A stretch of DNA of 64,000 nt, from NCBI GenBank assembly GCA_030765065.1, contig CM060985.1, positions 174,800,096-174,864,095 of the forward strand. Reading direction: 5' to 3'. Positions 1 through 11,385 of the stretch are shown in pieces. The notes under the pieces were generated by a model. That model saw nothing but the letters and a program-made list of their open reading frames with translations. It had not been told where the DNA came from and did not search any database. This DNA comes from Deroplatys truncata (taxonomy: Eukaryota > Arthropoda > Insecta > Mantodea > Mantidae). Each line of letters starts with the position of its first letter. Within the stretch, counting starts at the first letter, position 1. Made by a program: the position numbers and the translations under genes.

Positions 1-3
1 ATA

Positions 4-257
4 GTTTTATTTATGGACGATCTTTAAGTGCTGTGGTTCTTAGCGTCTCATTCTATATTGGGCGTGAAAGACTGGTAATTTTGTTCAGAGGGCTCTTTAT
101 CAGGCTTGAGGTTCTTTTACGTGTCGTAAATCTACGACACTGGACCAGCAGCTTTACTTCCCTTCCGAAGCAGGCCATACTAAGGATGTTTACGCCCAAA
201 AAATTCCAACGCCCTCCTCTGGATTTGAACCGCGACCTTGGGAATTCATGGTACCCC
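4..257 (-). mobile_element. tRNA-derived SINE, family S1, left-edge copy
   Basis: The copy reads on the minus strand, with the tail near base 4 and the tRNA-like head near 250. It matches the better-preserved S1 copies at 48247-48537 and 59149-60508. Shared landmarks are the tail segment with 'tttatttatggac', the 'cttgaggttcttttacg' block, the 'ttcccttccgaag' block, and a B-box-like 'atttgaaccgcgacc'. The head degenerates after about 245, so the 5' end is incomplete. No target duplication can be checked because the tail is at the window edge. Confidence 0.75.
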
Positions 258-746
258 TTTTTTGAAGGCAGTGTAATTATAAAGAATTGTCGCCCTAATG
301 ATACCCGGATTTAACTTCTTGTAATTTTGCCCTTAGCGGAACTTGAAAGGTAAAGTGTATGCAATTAACCCCATAATGTATTCAATTTCGGATATTGATC
401 TCCCGAATGTGAATGGAAATGTCTTGATAAGATGCCAGAAATGTGTGGACAGAGAAAGACAATTCCAACATCTCTTATGATAAAGCATATAACTTATTAT
501 CATTGTAATTGTAACTATGAGAGCATGAGCCGGTTGCGGAGATATTATAACTGTTTCGGCGGGAGTCTCAGCTCGGCGCAGGCGCGCGAGCAGTCTTAGG
601 GTGGCCACAGTTTGAAAGAAAACCACTGTACTGAAACAATTACCTGAAGACTTATTTTCTGTAGTCATAAAGACGTACAGAATACTACATTTATGACATA
701 TATTATTTGTAATCATACTTTTAACTCTTACAACGTTCAAATGTAT
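258..746. other. gene-free stretch, nothing recognised
   Basis: AT-rich sequence with a short GC-rich island near 515-605. No splice-flanked open frame, tRNA-like box or repeat boundary was recognised. The open frames here are short and carry no motif. Confidence 0.5.
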
Positions 747-1690
747 TACTTTCTCTACTAGGTATAGTAAGAAGGGGAAGTATTGTATTCCACCCAAAAA
801 TTCGATACCGAGATTTCACCGGAAATATATGTTTTGAGACCCCCTGAATCCAAAAAAAGAATTTTTGGAAACATGTCCGTGTCTGTGAACAGCATAACTC
901 AGAAACGAACAGTCGGATAAACACCAAACTTGGTATTTAGGCTCAGTATCTGCCAGAGATGCGACACGAAGGTTTTCAAGAAAATTCACCCATCCCAGAT
1001 TACCCTTTATATGAAACATTTTTCGAAAATTTTAATTTTCTCAAAAATATCCCTAACGATTTTGATTATAATATCATATGTTTAAGGTATTTTCATGACA
1101 AATAAAATGTATATCTTGAATTTTCTGGGAATGTCTCCAAAAGTATTCTTCATTGTGAACGACTTTTGCATAACTGGTAAGCCATAAGAGATAGACAAAA
1201 TTTTACTACATAAAAAAATGTAGATAGCGTTAAAATACACAATTTATGTCATATACATTTTTTCGTTGAGTGAACGATTTTCGAGATATTGCTTGTTATT
1301 CCCTTAAATTTTTCAATACTTATTTTCGCAAATGGGACTTCGTTATTCATTTTTTTGTCTTGGATATGCAAAGAGTATTAATCTTGGCAAAGACAATGGT
1401 GCTGCACCTAGCAACCAGCTATTAAGAGATATGTCTATGCTTAAAGGCTACTGTATTTCTATATTGCCCTTGCAAATACAAAACAAGGGGAACATAGTAG
1501 GCCTTAAGCGATAGTCCAATATTTTTAGAACTGGTCGCTATGTGTAAAATGTAATTCTCTTTGGATGTCAAAAGATCGTTTCTGCAAATGTTTATCTTGA
1601 TTAATATGAAATAGATGGAGAATAAGAGTTTGTAAAAATAGTTGGCACAAGAGTAAAGAAAGTCATGAGAGTGTAACACAGATTCTTAAA
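747..1690 (+). repeat. TTR repeat, near full-length copy
   Basis: TTR (T-tract repeat) is my label for the commonest repeat in the window. A unit starts with a T-run then ACTTTCTCTACT and ends AGTAGAGAAAGT, then a short 'catgtgagtgtaacacatcag' block and another T-run. The two 12-mers are exact inverted repeats. Module A (about 600-650 bp) contains a (TG)n stretch; module B (about 220 bp) starts 'gtcctggacatgcaaag'. This copy has A and a diverged B, with the end motif mutated to 'gagtaaagaaagtcatgag'. No protein is supported. Confidence 0.8.
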
Positions 1691-2250
1691 TTTATCCTTT
1701 TTAAAGGAGTGAAATAAATAAATATAAAATAAATACAAGTATGAACTTACCAATAGCAGGAAAATTCCTAATAATGCTGTCTTATTAAATGGTCCCATGT
1801 CTCCTGGAAGAAAATACACCAAAATCAAACTTATGAACAGTTCAATTTAAAATACACAATGCACCAGACTAAAATATAAATCAGTTTATGAGTACCCAAA
1901 TATATTCCCACAGTCATCATAAGATTTCACACTGGGAACAGGTATACTTTTATATGAATTTCGATGTAATCAAACCAAAGGCCTCAATGACTAGTCTGGT
2001 CAACGCCTATGCCATGTACATGTTATTTCGGTGTGCTAATAGAATTGAACAATTTTGAACAATATCAAATGCAAAGAATAAATAAAATGTAGAAAAACGA
2101 GTCACATTTACCTACAAGGCCATAGTGAGCAGCTGAGGGGAGAAAACACAATTAAAAACAATATTAATTCATTTTTGTTATACATTTCATTCACACTTAA
2201 TACGAAAACAACAATATAAAGCCTACTGATATATTTATTTTCTCTATCAC
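1691..2250. other. gene-free stretch, nothing recognised
   Basis: AT-rich sequence without a recognisable gene, tRNA-like element or transposon terminus. It separates two TTR copies. Confidence 0.5.
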
Positions 2251-2251
2251 C

Positions 2252-2346
2252 TAAAGTATAAGTATAGAAGGTACCTTTGCATTCCACCCAAGATTTCGAT
2301 AACGAGATTCCACCGGAAATACATTTTTGAGACTCCCTGAATAAAA
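2252..2346 (+). repeat. TTR fragment
   Basis: A short piece of module A: 'cattccacccaagatttcg', then 'gagattccaccggaaatac', then 'gactccctgaat'. It ends at an A-run, where a TTR copy in the opposite orientation begins. This supports joining at homopolymer tracts. Confidence 0.65.
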
Positions 2347-3165
2347 AATCTGATGTGTTACACTCCCATGACTTTCTTTACTCTTGTACAAACTATTTTT
2401 ACAAACGCTTATTCTCCATATGCTTCATGTTAATGCAGATGTTAATCTTATTGCTAATTTTCTTGTAGGTGCAAAGGGAATTGCTAGGCTTTAAGCGATA
2501 TTCAAATATTTTAAGCGCTGGTTGCTATGTGGGGTATTCCATTCTCTTTACATAACCAGGACAAACAAAATTAATAACGAATTCCCATTTGAGAAAAAGT
2601 ATAAGTATTGGAAAATTTAAGGGAATAACAAGCAATAATTCGAAAATTGTTCACTCAACAACAAAAATGATATGACATAAATTGTGTATTTTAACGCGAT
2701 CTACATTTATAGTGTAGTAAAATTTTGTCTATCTCTTATGGTTTACTAGTTATGCAAAAGTCGTTCACAATGAGGAATACTTTTGGAGACATTCCCAGAA
2801 AATTCAAGATATACATTTTATTTGTCATGAAAGTATCATAAGCATATGATATTTTAATCAAAATCGTTAGAGCCATTTTTGAGAAAATGAAAATTTTCGA
2901 AAAATGTTCCATTTAAAGGGTAGTCTGGGGTGGGGGAATTTCTTGAAAACGTTCATGTCGCATCTCTGGAAGATACTGAACCTAAATACCAAGTTTGGTG
3001 TTTATCCAACTGTTCGTTTCTGAGTTATGCTGTTCACATACACACACAGACATGTTTCCAAAAATGCTTTTTATGGATTCAGGGGGTCTGAAAACATATA
3101 ATTCCGGTGAAATCTCGGTATCGAATTTCTCTACTATACGTAGTAGAGAAAGTAAAAACGAAAAC
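2347..3165 (-). repeat. TTR repeat, full unit, minus orientation
   Basis: Begins with the reversed B end ('tctgatgtgttacactc...catgactttctttactc') and closes at 3140-3163 with the reversed A start 'tagtagagaaagtaaaaa'. Module A carries a short CA tract near 3039. Both modules are present. Confidence 0.8.
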
Positions 3166-3800
3166 TCGGATAAATACCAAACTAGGCATTTAGGTTGAGA
3201 ATCATAAAATCCGAAACGAAGATTTTCAAGAATATACTCGCACAACCAACTAAAAATTGCGCTAACGATTTTGATTAAAATTCCATATATTACAGAATTA
3301 CATGATAATAACGCGTATATCTTGAATTTTCTGAGAATAGCCTGTGAAGCCCTCTTCATTCGGAAAGAGTTTTGTATAACTGGTGAACGTTAAGCGATAG
3401 ACGAAAACGCACTACACAAGAAACGTAGATCTCTTTAAACACACAATTTGTTTACAAATAAGTTTTTGTGACATCAGCTATTTTTGAGATATCCGTTATT
3501 AATTGTTCAAAGTGTTCAAACTTAGCTATTCCTGTCAACATTCAGTTGTTTCTCGCGATGTCATGGAAACAGTATGGAATTTTAAGGCAGCATATAGCGT
3601 TCAGTTGTTAAACATTTGACTATCGCTGTTCTCTTTGAATCTATAACGAAATGTGTAATGCAGCTATTTCTGTAAAGGTTTATTTGCATTAAAATGTAGT
3701 AGATAGAAAAATAAACTTTAGTAAGAATAATTTGTATACCCACTAATAAAGATAGAGGGTGGAGAAAGTCGTATGAATGTATCACAACAGATTTTTTCCG
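3166..3800 (+). repeat. diverged TTR relative (lineage C)
   Basis: Homologous to TTR over its length but with distinctive lineage-C sequence: 'tgtttctcgcgatgtcatgg', 'ggcagcatatagcgttcag', and the end 'gagaaagtcgtatgaatg'. Related copies lie at 6905-7415, 21868-22580, 31340-33490 and 48790-49030. The 'gcatatagcg' site matters because it is the empty site of the mariner at 32018-33299. Confidence 0.7.
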
Positions 3801-4082
3801 AAAATTGGGGGAGCTTCAGTATATGTATTTCCAGTTAAACTTAAGTAAAATAAAACAAAAAGATACATTTTATGCGTTGCATTCACATGCCTTTCTCTAC
3901 TCACCCTTCTACAGACTATTATTACACAAACTTGTTATTCTGTTTACTCTTGCTAATATAAACTTTCATTCGAAAAACGACTTCGCATTTGAGAAAAGTA
4001 TAGATCTTTGAAAATTCAAGATATGCATTTCAATTGTCAGGAAGAATCTTACACATATGGTATCTTAATCAAAGAATTTTTT
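3801..4082 (-). repeat. heavily diverged TTR fragment
   Basis: Weak minus-strand resemblance to B ('cattcacatgcctttctctactc') and to the internal part of A ('cttcgcatttgagaaaag', 'tcaagatatgcatttcaattg'). The open frame at 3805-4011 follows this repeat and is not regarded as a gene. Confidence 0.5.
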
Positions 4083-4925
4083 TTTTACTTTCTCTACTAC
4101 GTATAGTAAGTAGGGGAAGTATTGTATTGCACCAAAAAATACGATATCGAGATTTCACAGGAAATATATGTTTTGAGACCCCCTGAATCCAAAAAAATTT
4201 TTTTTTGGAAACATGTCCATGTGTGTGTGTCTGTGAACAGCATAACTCAGAAACGAACAGTCGGATAAACACCAAACTTGGTATTTAGGTTCAGTATCTT
4301 CCAGAGATGCGACACGAAGGTTTTCAAGAAAATCCCCCCACCCCAGATTACCCTTTACATGGAACATTTTTAGAAAATTTTAATTTTCTCAAAAATGGCT
4401 CTAACGATTTTGATTAAAATAACATATGTTTAAGATATATTCAGGACAAATAAAATGTATATCTTGAATTTTCTGGGAATGTCTCCAAAAGTATTCTTCA
4501 TTGTGAACGACTTTTGCATAACTGGTAAACCATAGACTAAATTTTACTGCACAAAAGTGTAGATCGCGTTAAAATACCAAATTTATGTCATATACATTTT
4601 TGTTGTTGAGTGAACCATTTTCGAGATATTGCTTGTTATTCCCTTAAATTTTCCAATACTTACACTTTTTCTCAAATGGGAATTCGTTATTCATTTTTGT
4701 CCTGGTAATGCAAAGAGAATGGAATACTCCACATAGCATCCAGCTCTTAAAATATTTGGCCATCGCTTAAAGCCTACCATATTCCCCTTGCATCTACAAG
4801 AAAATTAGCAATAAGATTGACATCTCGATTACCATGAAGCATATGGAGAATAAGCGTTTGTAAAAATAGTTTGTTCAAGAGCAGAGAAAGTCATGTGAGT
4901 GCAATACATCAGACTTTTTAATTTC
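4083..4925 (+). repeat. TTR repeat, full A+B unit
   Basis: Opens from a run of T with 'actttctctactacgtatag' and closes with 'agcagagaaagtcatgtgag' followed by 'acatcagactttttaa'. This is one of the cleanest full-length units, about 0.84 kb. It is a useful reference for defining the consensus termini. Confidence 0.8.
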
Positions 4926-5006
4926 ATGTTACACTAAATGTTAACAATATTTTTAATAGCATTTACAGCTATTTTATGTTGAAATATTAACCATCTTTAA
5001 TAAAAT

Positions 5007-5348
5007 TGTAGTCCTATTTTTTTTAAAGAAGTAGCAAAATGCATGGAATTATAGTTAAATGTAACCCTGTTATCACCCACTCGTGCCAGTGCACCAGTTA
5101 TTTTACTTGGGCTGGCCCATGCTTTACCACACACACATTTGATTACAGTCGCTGGGATTCGAACTCGCAAGGTTTGGTAATGAATAATCAATGCATTTTG
5201 TCTAATTTCGAATAGCCACCCATTCAAAGTGGAACGTCGTGAGTTCGAATCGCAGCGACTACAGTCAAATATGCCTGTGGTAAAAGATGGGGAGAGCCCA
5301 CGTAAAATAAACAGTGTAATGATATGCGTATATAATGATAGGACTACA
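5007..5348. repeat. foldback made of two inverted SINE-like halves
   Basis: The outer 11-mers 'tgtagtcctat' (5007-5017) and 'ataggactaca' (5338-5348) are exact inverse complements. Inside, 5100-5177 and 5239-5308 are imperfect inverse copies. Each carries a B-box-like 'attcgaactcgc' / 'gagttcgaatcgc', a 'ggcccatgctttacca' type segment and 'cttgggctgg' / 'gagagcccacg'. The spacer is about 60 bp. This could be two tRNA-like SINEs inserted tail to tail or a single fold-back element. Confidence 0.7.
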
Positions 5349-6030
5349 TTTGACTGCAGTTGCATGGATTTGCATTACAATAGTGCTGAAGTGCGTTAAT
5401 ATATCTATTTATGAAATAAACCAGCTACAAATATTTGTTTCTATTGTTAAATACCAATATAATATGAAAAAGCTGACAAAAACTCCTGAAATAGTCTAAA
5501 ACTTTAACATTTTCTTTGCCTAAGGGCACACTATGCTGTAGAGGTTTTCAAGTGATAAGCCACTGACCTCACTTCCGGTTATACTGATTGAGGAAACCTC
5601 ACATGTGCTTTAGTTGTACTTTTGTCTCGAAAATCTTAATGTATTTTCATTAAGGGTGGTCAGGAATCCTACAACAATAGTGTGCATGACTGTTACCTTA
5701 GTTCTGTCAGTGTTGTTGCTGCCGAGTCGTCACGTTAGTAGGAGGAATAACTAAAGGCAGGGTTTACTTATATGCAGAAGAAGGCAACCCGTTTCTCTGC
5801 TGTGACGTTGGCTTTTATCAGGTTGACTAACAGGCACTTCCAAGTAGAGTGGCCGCAATATATCACTTTCAATTATTCTTCCAATGAACCAAGGAAAATA
5901 TAGCAGGCTTCGATAAGAATATAGATAATACGCGTGTTACTCAGCAATACCACTACGCAGGTTCAAAGGAAAATTGGGGTTAAAATTATCTTTATTACCT
6001 GCATACTCACAAGAGTATTCTTGAATCTAG
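5349..6030. other. gene-free stretch, nothing recognised
   Basis: No coding, tRNA-like or repeat signal recognised. It includes a moderately GC-balanced portion at 5640-5860 without open frames of note. Confidence 0.5.
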
Positions 6031-6265
6031 GATAACTGTATTTGACCGAGTGAGGTGCTCGAAATCGCGAGGTCCTGGGTTCGGTAACTAGAGCCTGGCA
6101 TTCTGACATAGTTTTTAGATTCATGAAAATAACTCCCACTGCAGCACTTTGAATGTGGAAATTGTAGGTACTTCCGCACAACTGTGTGGCCTGTAGCCTC
6201 CTGTGGTTCCTTCTCTTCATCCCTTCTTCCTGGGGGTGGTACCCGCAATAGGTTTATGTATGTCG
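6031..6265. mobile_element. tRNA-like SINE fragment
   Basis: A B-box-like 'tcctgggttcggtaactag' near 6071-6090 is followed by a short body and a pyrimidine-rich block ('cttctcttcatcccttcttc'). This looks like a degenerate SINE. The family and ends are not resolved. Confidence 0.4.
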
Positions 6266-6296
6266 CAGTGCACGAGGTATTCTCCGCTGAATCACC

Positions 6297-6428
6297 ATGC
6301 CTACACCTAAAGGATGGTTTGGTGTGGGGGGATATAGTTGAAAACCTTTGTGTCGCATCCTTGCAAGGCGCTCAACTTAAATACCAAGATTAGTATTTGA
6401 GTTATGCTGTTTGCATCACAGACACACG
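6297..6428 (-). repeat. TTR module A fragment
   Basis: Matches the inner part of reversed A: 'gtggggggatatagttgaaa', 'ctttgtgtcgcatccttgc', 'taaataccaag', then 'gagttatgctgt' and a short CA tract. Confidence 0.65.
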
Positions 6429-6910
6429 AACTGCAATGCAATACTTCAACTGGAAAACTGAGGGAGATGGGTCCATAGTCACGTGCTCCGGGTTCGATTC
6501 CTGAACAGCCCCTCTGACCCATAGGCTTCATGGTTTCTCCCAGTTGGCAGCCGGATGCTGGGATGGCTCTACCACGACTTTCCCGTCCCTCATTTCCTGT
6601 CCCGTCATCTCATCATCATCTGTTTCAGGGTTGTAGCATCAGGCTTCGATGTTGGCGCGTTGCGGCTGGGTGGTAGATGTGCACTTTGTACAGTTTTTTC
6701 CTGGTGTCGGTCGGGACTATGGGATGGCGTCGGGTGCGTTCGAACTGGAACCGTTAGGGACCCCGTCTATGCTTGCGCACGTTGTCCCTTCGGATCTCTC
6801 CCCTCATGCTTCTCGTCACGGTAGAAGCACAAAGGACCGGGAGTCTCTGTCACGGTTGCGGGACCCCTCCGTTCTGCCGCACCTTCATCATTATCTACTA
6901 AAAAGTAAAA
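6429..6910 (+). mobile_element. tRNA-like SINE, family S3
   Basis: A head-like segment with B-box 'ccgggttcgattcctg' (about 6488-6503) is followed by 'ggtttctcccagttggcagc' and a body containing 'ctgtttcagggttgtagc'. The same body occurs on the minus strand at 33645-34240 and 47540-48600, where the tRNA-like head is clearer. The target duplication was not resolved. Confidence 0.55.
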
Positions 6911-7415
6911 ATCTGAGTGTTACATTGCCATGACTTTCTCTATCCTCTTTAATTTATTATGCATATACCAAATATCCTTACGAAAGCCTACTTGCCTGTC
7001 TACGTCATTTTAATCGAGATAAACCTTTACAGAAACAGCTACATTACACATTTCGTCATAGATACAAAGAGAACAGCGATAGTCAAATGTTTAACAACTG
7101 GACGCTATATGCTGCCTTAAAATTCCATACTGTTTCCATAACATCGCGAGAAACAACTGAATATCGATGAGACTTTAAAGTATGACGAAGTATTGAACAA
7201 TTTGAACGATTAATAACGGATATCTCGGAAACGACTGATGCCACAGAAAAATTTATTTGGAATAAATTGTGTGTTTTAAAGAGATCTACACTTATTATGT
7301 AGTGCGTCTTCGCCTATCGCTTCACTTTTACCAGTTATATAAGATTATCTTTCGAAATAGAGGACTTCATAAGTTATTTACAGAAAATTTTAAATATATA
7401 TTTTATTGGAATTAA
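6905..7415 (-). repeat. lineage-C TTR copy, minus orientation
   Basis: Begins with the reversed end block ('tgttacattgccatgacttt') and proceeds through 'acgctatatgctgccttaaa' and 'catcgcgagaaacaactg'. It contains an uninterrupted version of the mariner target site discussed for 32018-33299. The TTR modules are not distinct here. Confidence 0.7.
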
Positions 7416-7640
7416 TTGTTCTTCCACACAATCCGTGTGTTGGACAAGTTTGGAAAAGTAGAATTAGACGACTGAAAAATTCAATGTCACTGGTGGGATT
7501 TGAACCACGGATCTCCCGGTTTCTGCCCAGCTGCTTTAACCACTGAGCTACCATGGCAACATGCTGTAAAGACATTGGATTCCCCAGCTGATTCGAATTC
7601 TTCCTGGTAAACCACAAGGAGATCTCAAATTGTATTGAGA
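7416..7640 (-). mobile_element. tRNA-like SINE, family S4
   Basis: On the minus strand the head reads 'atggtagctcagtggttaaa' (A-box region) and 'gtggttcaaatcccacc' (B-box), about 7495-7557. Downstream is a pyrimidine-rich tail block shared with 8118-8225 and 27866-27900 ('ctgattctacctttcc'). The cloverleaf is not good enough for a functional tRNA gene, and the body continues past it. Confidence 0.55.
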
Positions 7641-7710
7641 TGACATACCCCAATGGCGACTTACAATGCTGTAGGTACTTTAAGTCCCGGGTTTCATAAT
7701 TTCGACCACT

Positions 7711-8109
7711 ATTAGGTCAATTACGCAGCGCCGTGGCCGAGTGGTTAGACCGCTTACCTCTCACCGAGGCGGACCGGATTCAATCCCAGGGAGCCGCATG
7801 TGGGATTTGTGGTGGACAAAGCGGCGTCTGGGCGGTTTTCTCCGGGTTTTCCGGTTTCCCCCGCCATTCATTCCACCAACTGCTCCACATCACCTTTCCT
7901 TTCATCCATTTCGCCATCATTTCGTTTCATCTACTTCCTTCATCTCATCCAGGCATCGGGCTGATCACCCATCCTGGATATTCTGTCTGATCCATGAGTG
8001 TCTGCTCCTCGACGGGCCTCTGATCCCAGGCACCCGCCCGTAAGTCCTGGGGGGGTGTAAGTCCTACATAAGATGAGGTTAAACAGAGAATGAATGATTA
8101 GGTCAATTA
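7711..8109 (+). mobile_element. tRNA-derived SINE, family S2, with 13 bp target duplication
   Basis: A perfect 13 bp direct repeat ATTAGGTCAATTA flanks the element (7711-7723 and 8097-8109), giving a body of 373 bp at 7724-8096. The head has an A-box-like 'tggccgagtggttagacc' and a B-box-like 'ggattcaatccc'. Next come a central 'ggttttctccgggttttcc' block and a 3' end with 'gaatgaatga'. The perfect duplication indicates a fairly recent insertion compared with its surroundings. A functional tRNA is excluded by the long body. Confidence 0.85.
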
Positions 8110-8117
8110 ATAAACTG

Positions 8118-8225
8118 ACAATTCCACGGAAACCGCGAGATCCGTAGTTCAAATCCCAGCTATGGCATTTAATTTTTTATGTTGTCTGATTCTACCTTTC
8201 CATGCATTTTATTTTGCATGTAAAT
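8118..8225 (+). mobile_element. SINE S4 3' fragment
   Basis: Begins near a B-box 'gtagttcaaatcccagc' and continues into the 'ctgattctacctttccatgc' tail block shared with 7416-7640 and 27866-27900. The 5' half of the head is missing. Confidence 0.5.
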
Positions 8226-8453
8226 ATTTTTAATATATGGCACTATAATCAATGTCATTAGTCACTTTTTAGAAAATCAAAAATTTCGAAAAATTTTCTA
8301 TGTAAACCGTATTTTGCGGTGGGGGAATTTTCTTGAAAATCTTCGTGTCGCATCTTTGGGAAGTACTGCAGCTAGATATCAAGTTTGGTATTTAGCCGAC
8401 TTTTCATTTTTGAGTTATGCTGTTCAAGACGCACACATGACTGGCATACACTA

Positions 8454-8485
<32 letters not shown>

Positions 8486-8572
8486 GGTCCTTTTTCTAAT
8501 TTTTTTTATGCAAGGTGTCTCAGAACGTGTATTTCCGGTGAAATCTCGGTATCGAATTTTTGAGTGGTAGGC
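8226..8572 (-). repeat. TTR module A, truncated, with (CA)n
   Basis: Reversed module A from 'gtcactttttagaaaatc' through 'ggtgggggaattttcttg' to 'cggtatcgaatttttgagtg'. A pure CA run lies around 8456-8477. The outer end with ACTTTCTCTACT is missing, so the copy is truncated at the A-start side, where a LINE fragment begins. Confidence 0.75.
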
Positions 8573-9130
8573 GATACTTGACTCGACGTTTCCAACAGAG
8601 GATCCTTTCACCGCCAAAGGGTTCTAGTTCTAGTTTGAAAAAGGGGTGGGTTTTATGCCCAAGCACTGCGACCTTAAGATCTATTGCGCATCCCCCCTTT
8701 CATCAGTTAAGTAGTCTGTTGCTTGACATGAACTTAACCAGACTGCTAACTGAGGTTTTCGATAGTTCATCTATCTTTGGAAAGTGATTGCCAAAAATAC
8801 TTGCTCTTTGATTCACAAGAGCAGGACAATCACATGACAGTCTCATCTCCTTCTAGACACCTACTACAGATAGGGTTGTTAAACAATCCCATTCTGTATA
8901 GATTAAACTTTAGGGCACAGTGTCCTGTAATGAATCCTGTTGCCCATGCAAGTCTTCTTCTACTAAGACCGCGCAAGTACTTTGCCCGGCTGTTATCCAG
9001 GTCTGTAATAAACAACTTGGAATGTCTGCAACCCTCAATGGAGTTCCAGTAGTTCTTGTGTTCTGCTTGAGCCCAGCACTTAATAGCCTGTTTCACTGGT
9101 CTGTAGGACACCCCCAGTACAGACTCCGGA
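8573..9130 (-). pseudogene. non-LTR retrotransposon fragment, RNase H region and 3' UTR
   Basis: The minus frame near 9130-8820 reads SVLGVSYRPVKQAIKCW, then RAKYLRGLSRRRLAWATGF, ITGHCALKFNLYRMGL, then CSRCLEGDETVM. This is the usual C-terminal RNase H and zinc-knuckle pattern of R1/I/Jockey-type LINEs. A stop follows directly after ETVM, and the next residues LSCSCES continue the pattern. The region 8700-8575 looks like the 3' UTR, with 'gcgcaatagatctt' and 'aagcactgcg' on the two strands. The element is 5'-truncated. The clade assignment is inference from motif recall. Confidence 0.7.
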
Positions 9131-10005
9131 CCAAAAAATGAGAACCGCCAAAGGGTACTGAAAGACTATGCGGCATTTCCAGAACTTGGAAGACTGTTGG
9201 GGGTAGGTTTAAGGAAGTCAGACGTTCCGCCGAGCTTTCACATGCTTTTGCATGAATATAAAAGGATTTTGTATATACTTTTAGCAGTAGTCGAGACTGT
9301 AGCAAATTACAATTATAAGGGGTAAATGCACCATAAACATTCCCTAGATCATTTTACAATAATTTCATAAAGAAGGGGGAAGTAAACGAAATTAACTCAT
9401 TCGAGTTTAAAAATCCATCCGTGCAACGTGGATAAGTCAGCTGTTATGTATACAGGGCCTTCTAATAAAACAAGTGAAGTCATATAAATATTATACGTAT
9501 AGTGTAGTCTAAAGTTTATGATTATATATTGTAAATCTTTTTGATAATTTTAGAAAACACTACCAGCTAAAAGGAGAAACCACACTATGGAGGTAGGTAA
9601 GATTAAGTGATATTCTTTCTTTGTTAGAATATGCGTATTATACTCTTGAGTTGTCAAATAAAGTGACTCGAGTTATTTTGTGCATCATTCAGTATTAGGT
9701 TAAACCATATTTGTTTCCGTTAATAATACACAGGGCAAATCCTTTAAACATAAAAGTAGCCATAAAAACTATAATACTTAGCCCCCGTTAAATAGTGTTA
9801 AAAAGCCTAAAACGATTAGAAATATCGACATTGTGCTTTACTTTGGTCTTCAGAAGCGATGAAAGTAGTGTATTACATGTCCTACAGATGTCACCTTATG
9901 TCATCCTCTAGCTCCTTCACAATGCTGGCAACATATGAATAACAAATACCGCCAACGATCTCAGCCTGCGTTCCTAATTACTTTTTATTTTAGGTTTATT
10001 AATTT
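9131..10005. other. gene-free stretch, nothing recognised
   Basis: AT-rich; the first 150 bp may be further degenerate LINE sequence. No exon-like open frame, transposon terminus or RNA gene was recognised in the rest. Confidence 0.5.
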
Positions 10006-10915
10006 TTACTTTCTCTACTACGTATAGTAAGCAGGGGAAGTATTGTATTCCACCCAAAAATTCGATACCGAGATTTCACCGGAAATTATGTTTTGAGACC
10101 ACCTGAATCCCCCCCCCCAAAAGCATTTTTGGAAACATGTCTGTGTGTGTGTGTGTGTGTCTGTCTGTCTGTGAACAGCATAACTCAGAAACGAACAGTC
10201 GGATAAACACCAAACTTGGTATTTAGGTTCAGTATCTTCCAGAGATGCAACACGAAGGTTTTCAAGAAAATCCCCCCACCCCAGATTACCCTTTATATGG
10301 AACATTTTTCCAAAATTTTAATATTCTCAAAAATGGCTCTAACGATTTTGATTAAAATATCATATGTTTAAGATATTGTTATGACAAATAAAATGTATAT
10401 CTTGAATTTTCTGGGAATGTCTCCAAAAGTATTCTTCATTGTGAACGACTTTTGCATAACTGGTAAACCATAAGAGATACACAAAATTTTACTACACAAA
10501 AGATGTAGATTGCGTTAAAATACGCAATTTATATCATATACATTTTTTTGTTGAGTGAACCATTTTCGAGATATTGCTTGTTATTCCCTTAAATTTTTCA
10601 ATACTAATTTTCTCAAATGGGAATTCGTTATTCCTTTTTTTCTTGTATATGCAAAGAGTATTACTCTGTGGCAAAGAGAATGGTGCTGCACCTAGCAACC
10701 AGCTATTAAGAGATATGTCTATGCTTAAAGGCTACTGTATTTCTATATTGCCCTTGTAAATATATATTCCTCTTACATCTACAAGAAACTTAGCAACAAG
10801 ATAGAGTCTGCGAATGTTTATCTCGATTAACATGAAGTAGATGGAGAATAAGCGTTTGTAAAAATAGTTTGTACAAGAGTAGAGAAAGCCATGTGAGTGT
10901 AACATCAGAGTTTTT
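10006..10915 (+). repeat. TTR repeat, full A+B unit
   Basis: Starts 'ttactttctctactacgtat' at 10008-10027, with a poly-C tract near 10110 and a (TG)n tract at 10141-10160. Ends 'gagtagagaaagccatgtga' followed by 'acatcagag' and a T-run. A second B module follows directly. Confidence 0.8.
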
Positions 10916-11150
10916 TTTATGTCCTGGACATGCAAAGAGAATGTAATGCGCCACATAGCAACCAGCGCTTAAAAGATTTGACTATCGCTTAAAACCTACC
11001 AAATTCCTTTGCATCTGCAAGAAAATTAGCAACAAGATTGACATCTCGATATCTCGATTAACATGAAGCATATGGAGAATAAGCGTTTGTAAAAATAGTT
11101 TGTACAAGAGTAGAGAAAGTCATGTGAGTGTAACACATCAGATTTTTTAG
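10916..11150 (+). repeat. extra TTR module B
   Basis: Begins 'tgtcctggacatgcaaagag' immediately after the T-run that ends the previous unit. Ends 'gagtagagaaagtcatgtga' and 'acatcagatttttt'. It is an A-less B module, as expected if the preceding unit had inserted into the T-tract at an older unit's A/B boundary. Confidence 0.75.
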
Positions 11151-11385
11151 TTTCTGATTCACGGGAGGTTATGTTAGATTCAGTTTTTTTATATAAGCTT
11201 GTTTTAATTAGTTACCAGTGGTAATATCAAAGCACGCGAGCGAAGCGAGCGACCGTGCGTTCCTAAGCTTAGGTTTCTGATTCACGGGAGGTTAGGTTAG
11301 GCTTAGGGTTTTTATATAAGCTTAGGTTAACTAACTACCACTAATTATCTACCAGTGTTATTGTAAAGCAACTTCTTTATTAAAC
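11151..11385. repeat. two direct copies, 123 bp apart, with a GC-rich hairpin motif
   Basis: 'tttctgattcacgggaggtt' occurs at 11151 and 11274, each followed by a T-rich stretch and 'tatataagctt'. Between them 'gcgagcgaagcgagcg' (11238-11253) is nearly self-complementary and CpG-rich against an AT-rich background. No protein evidence. It may be part of a small non-autonomous transposon whose ends I cannot place. Confidence 0.55.

Noticed and set aside
7733..7800. Possible tRNA gene ('tggccgagtggttagacc')
   Set aside because: It is the head of a 373 bp SINE with a 13 bp target duplication.
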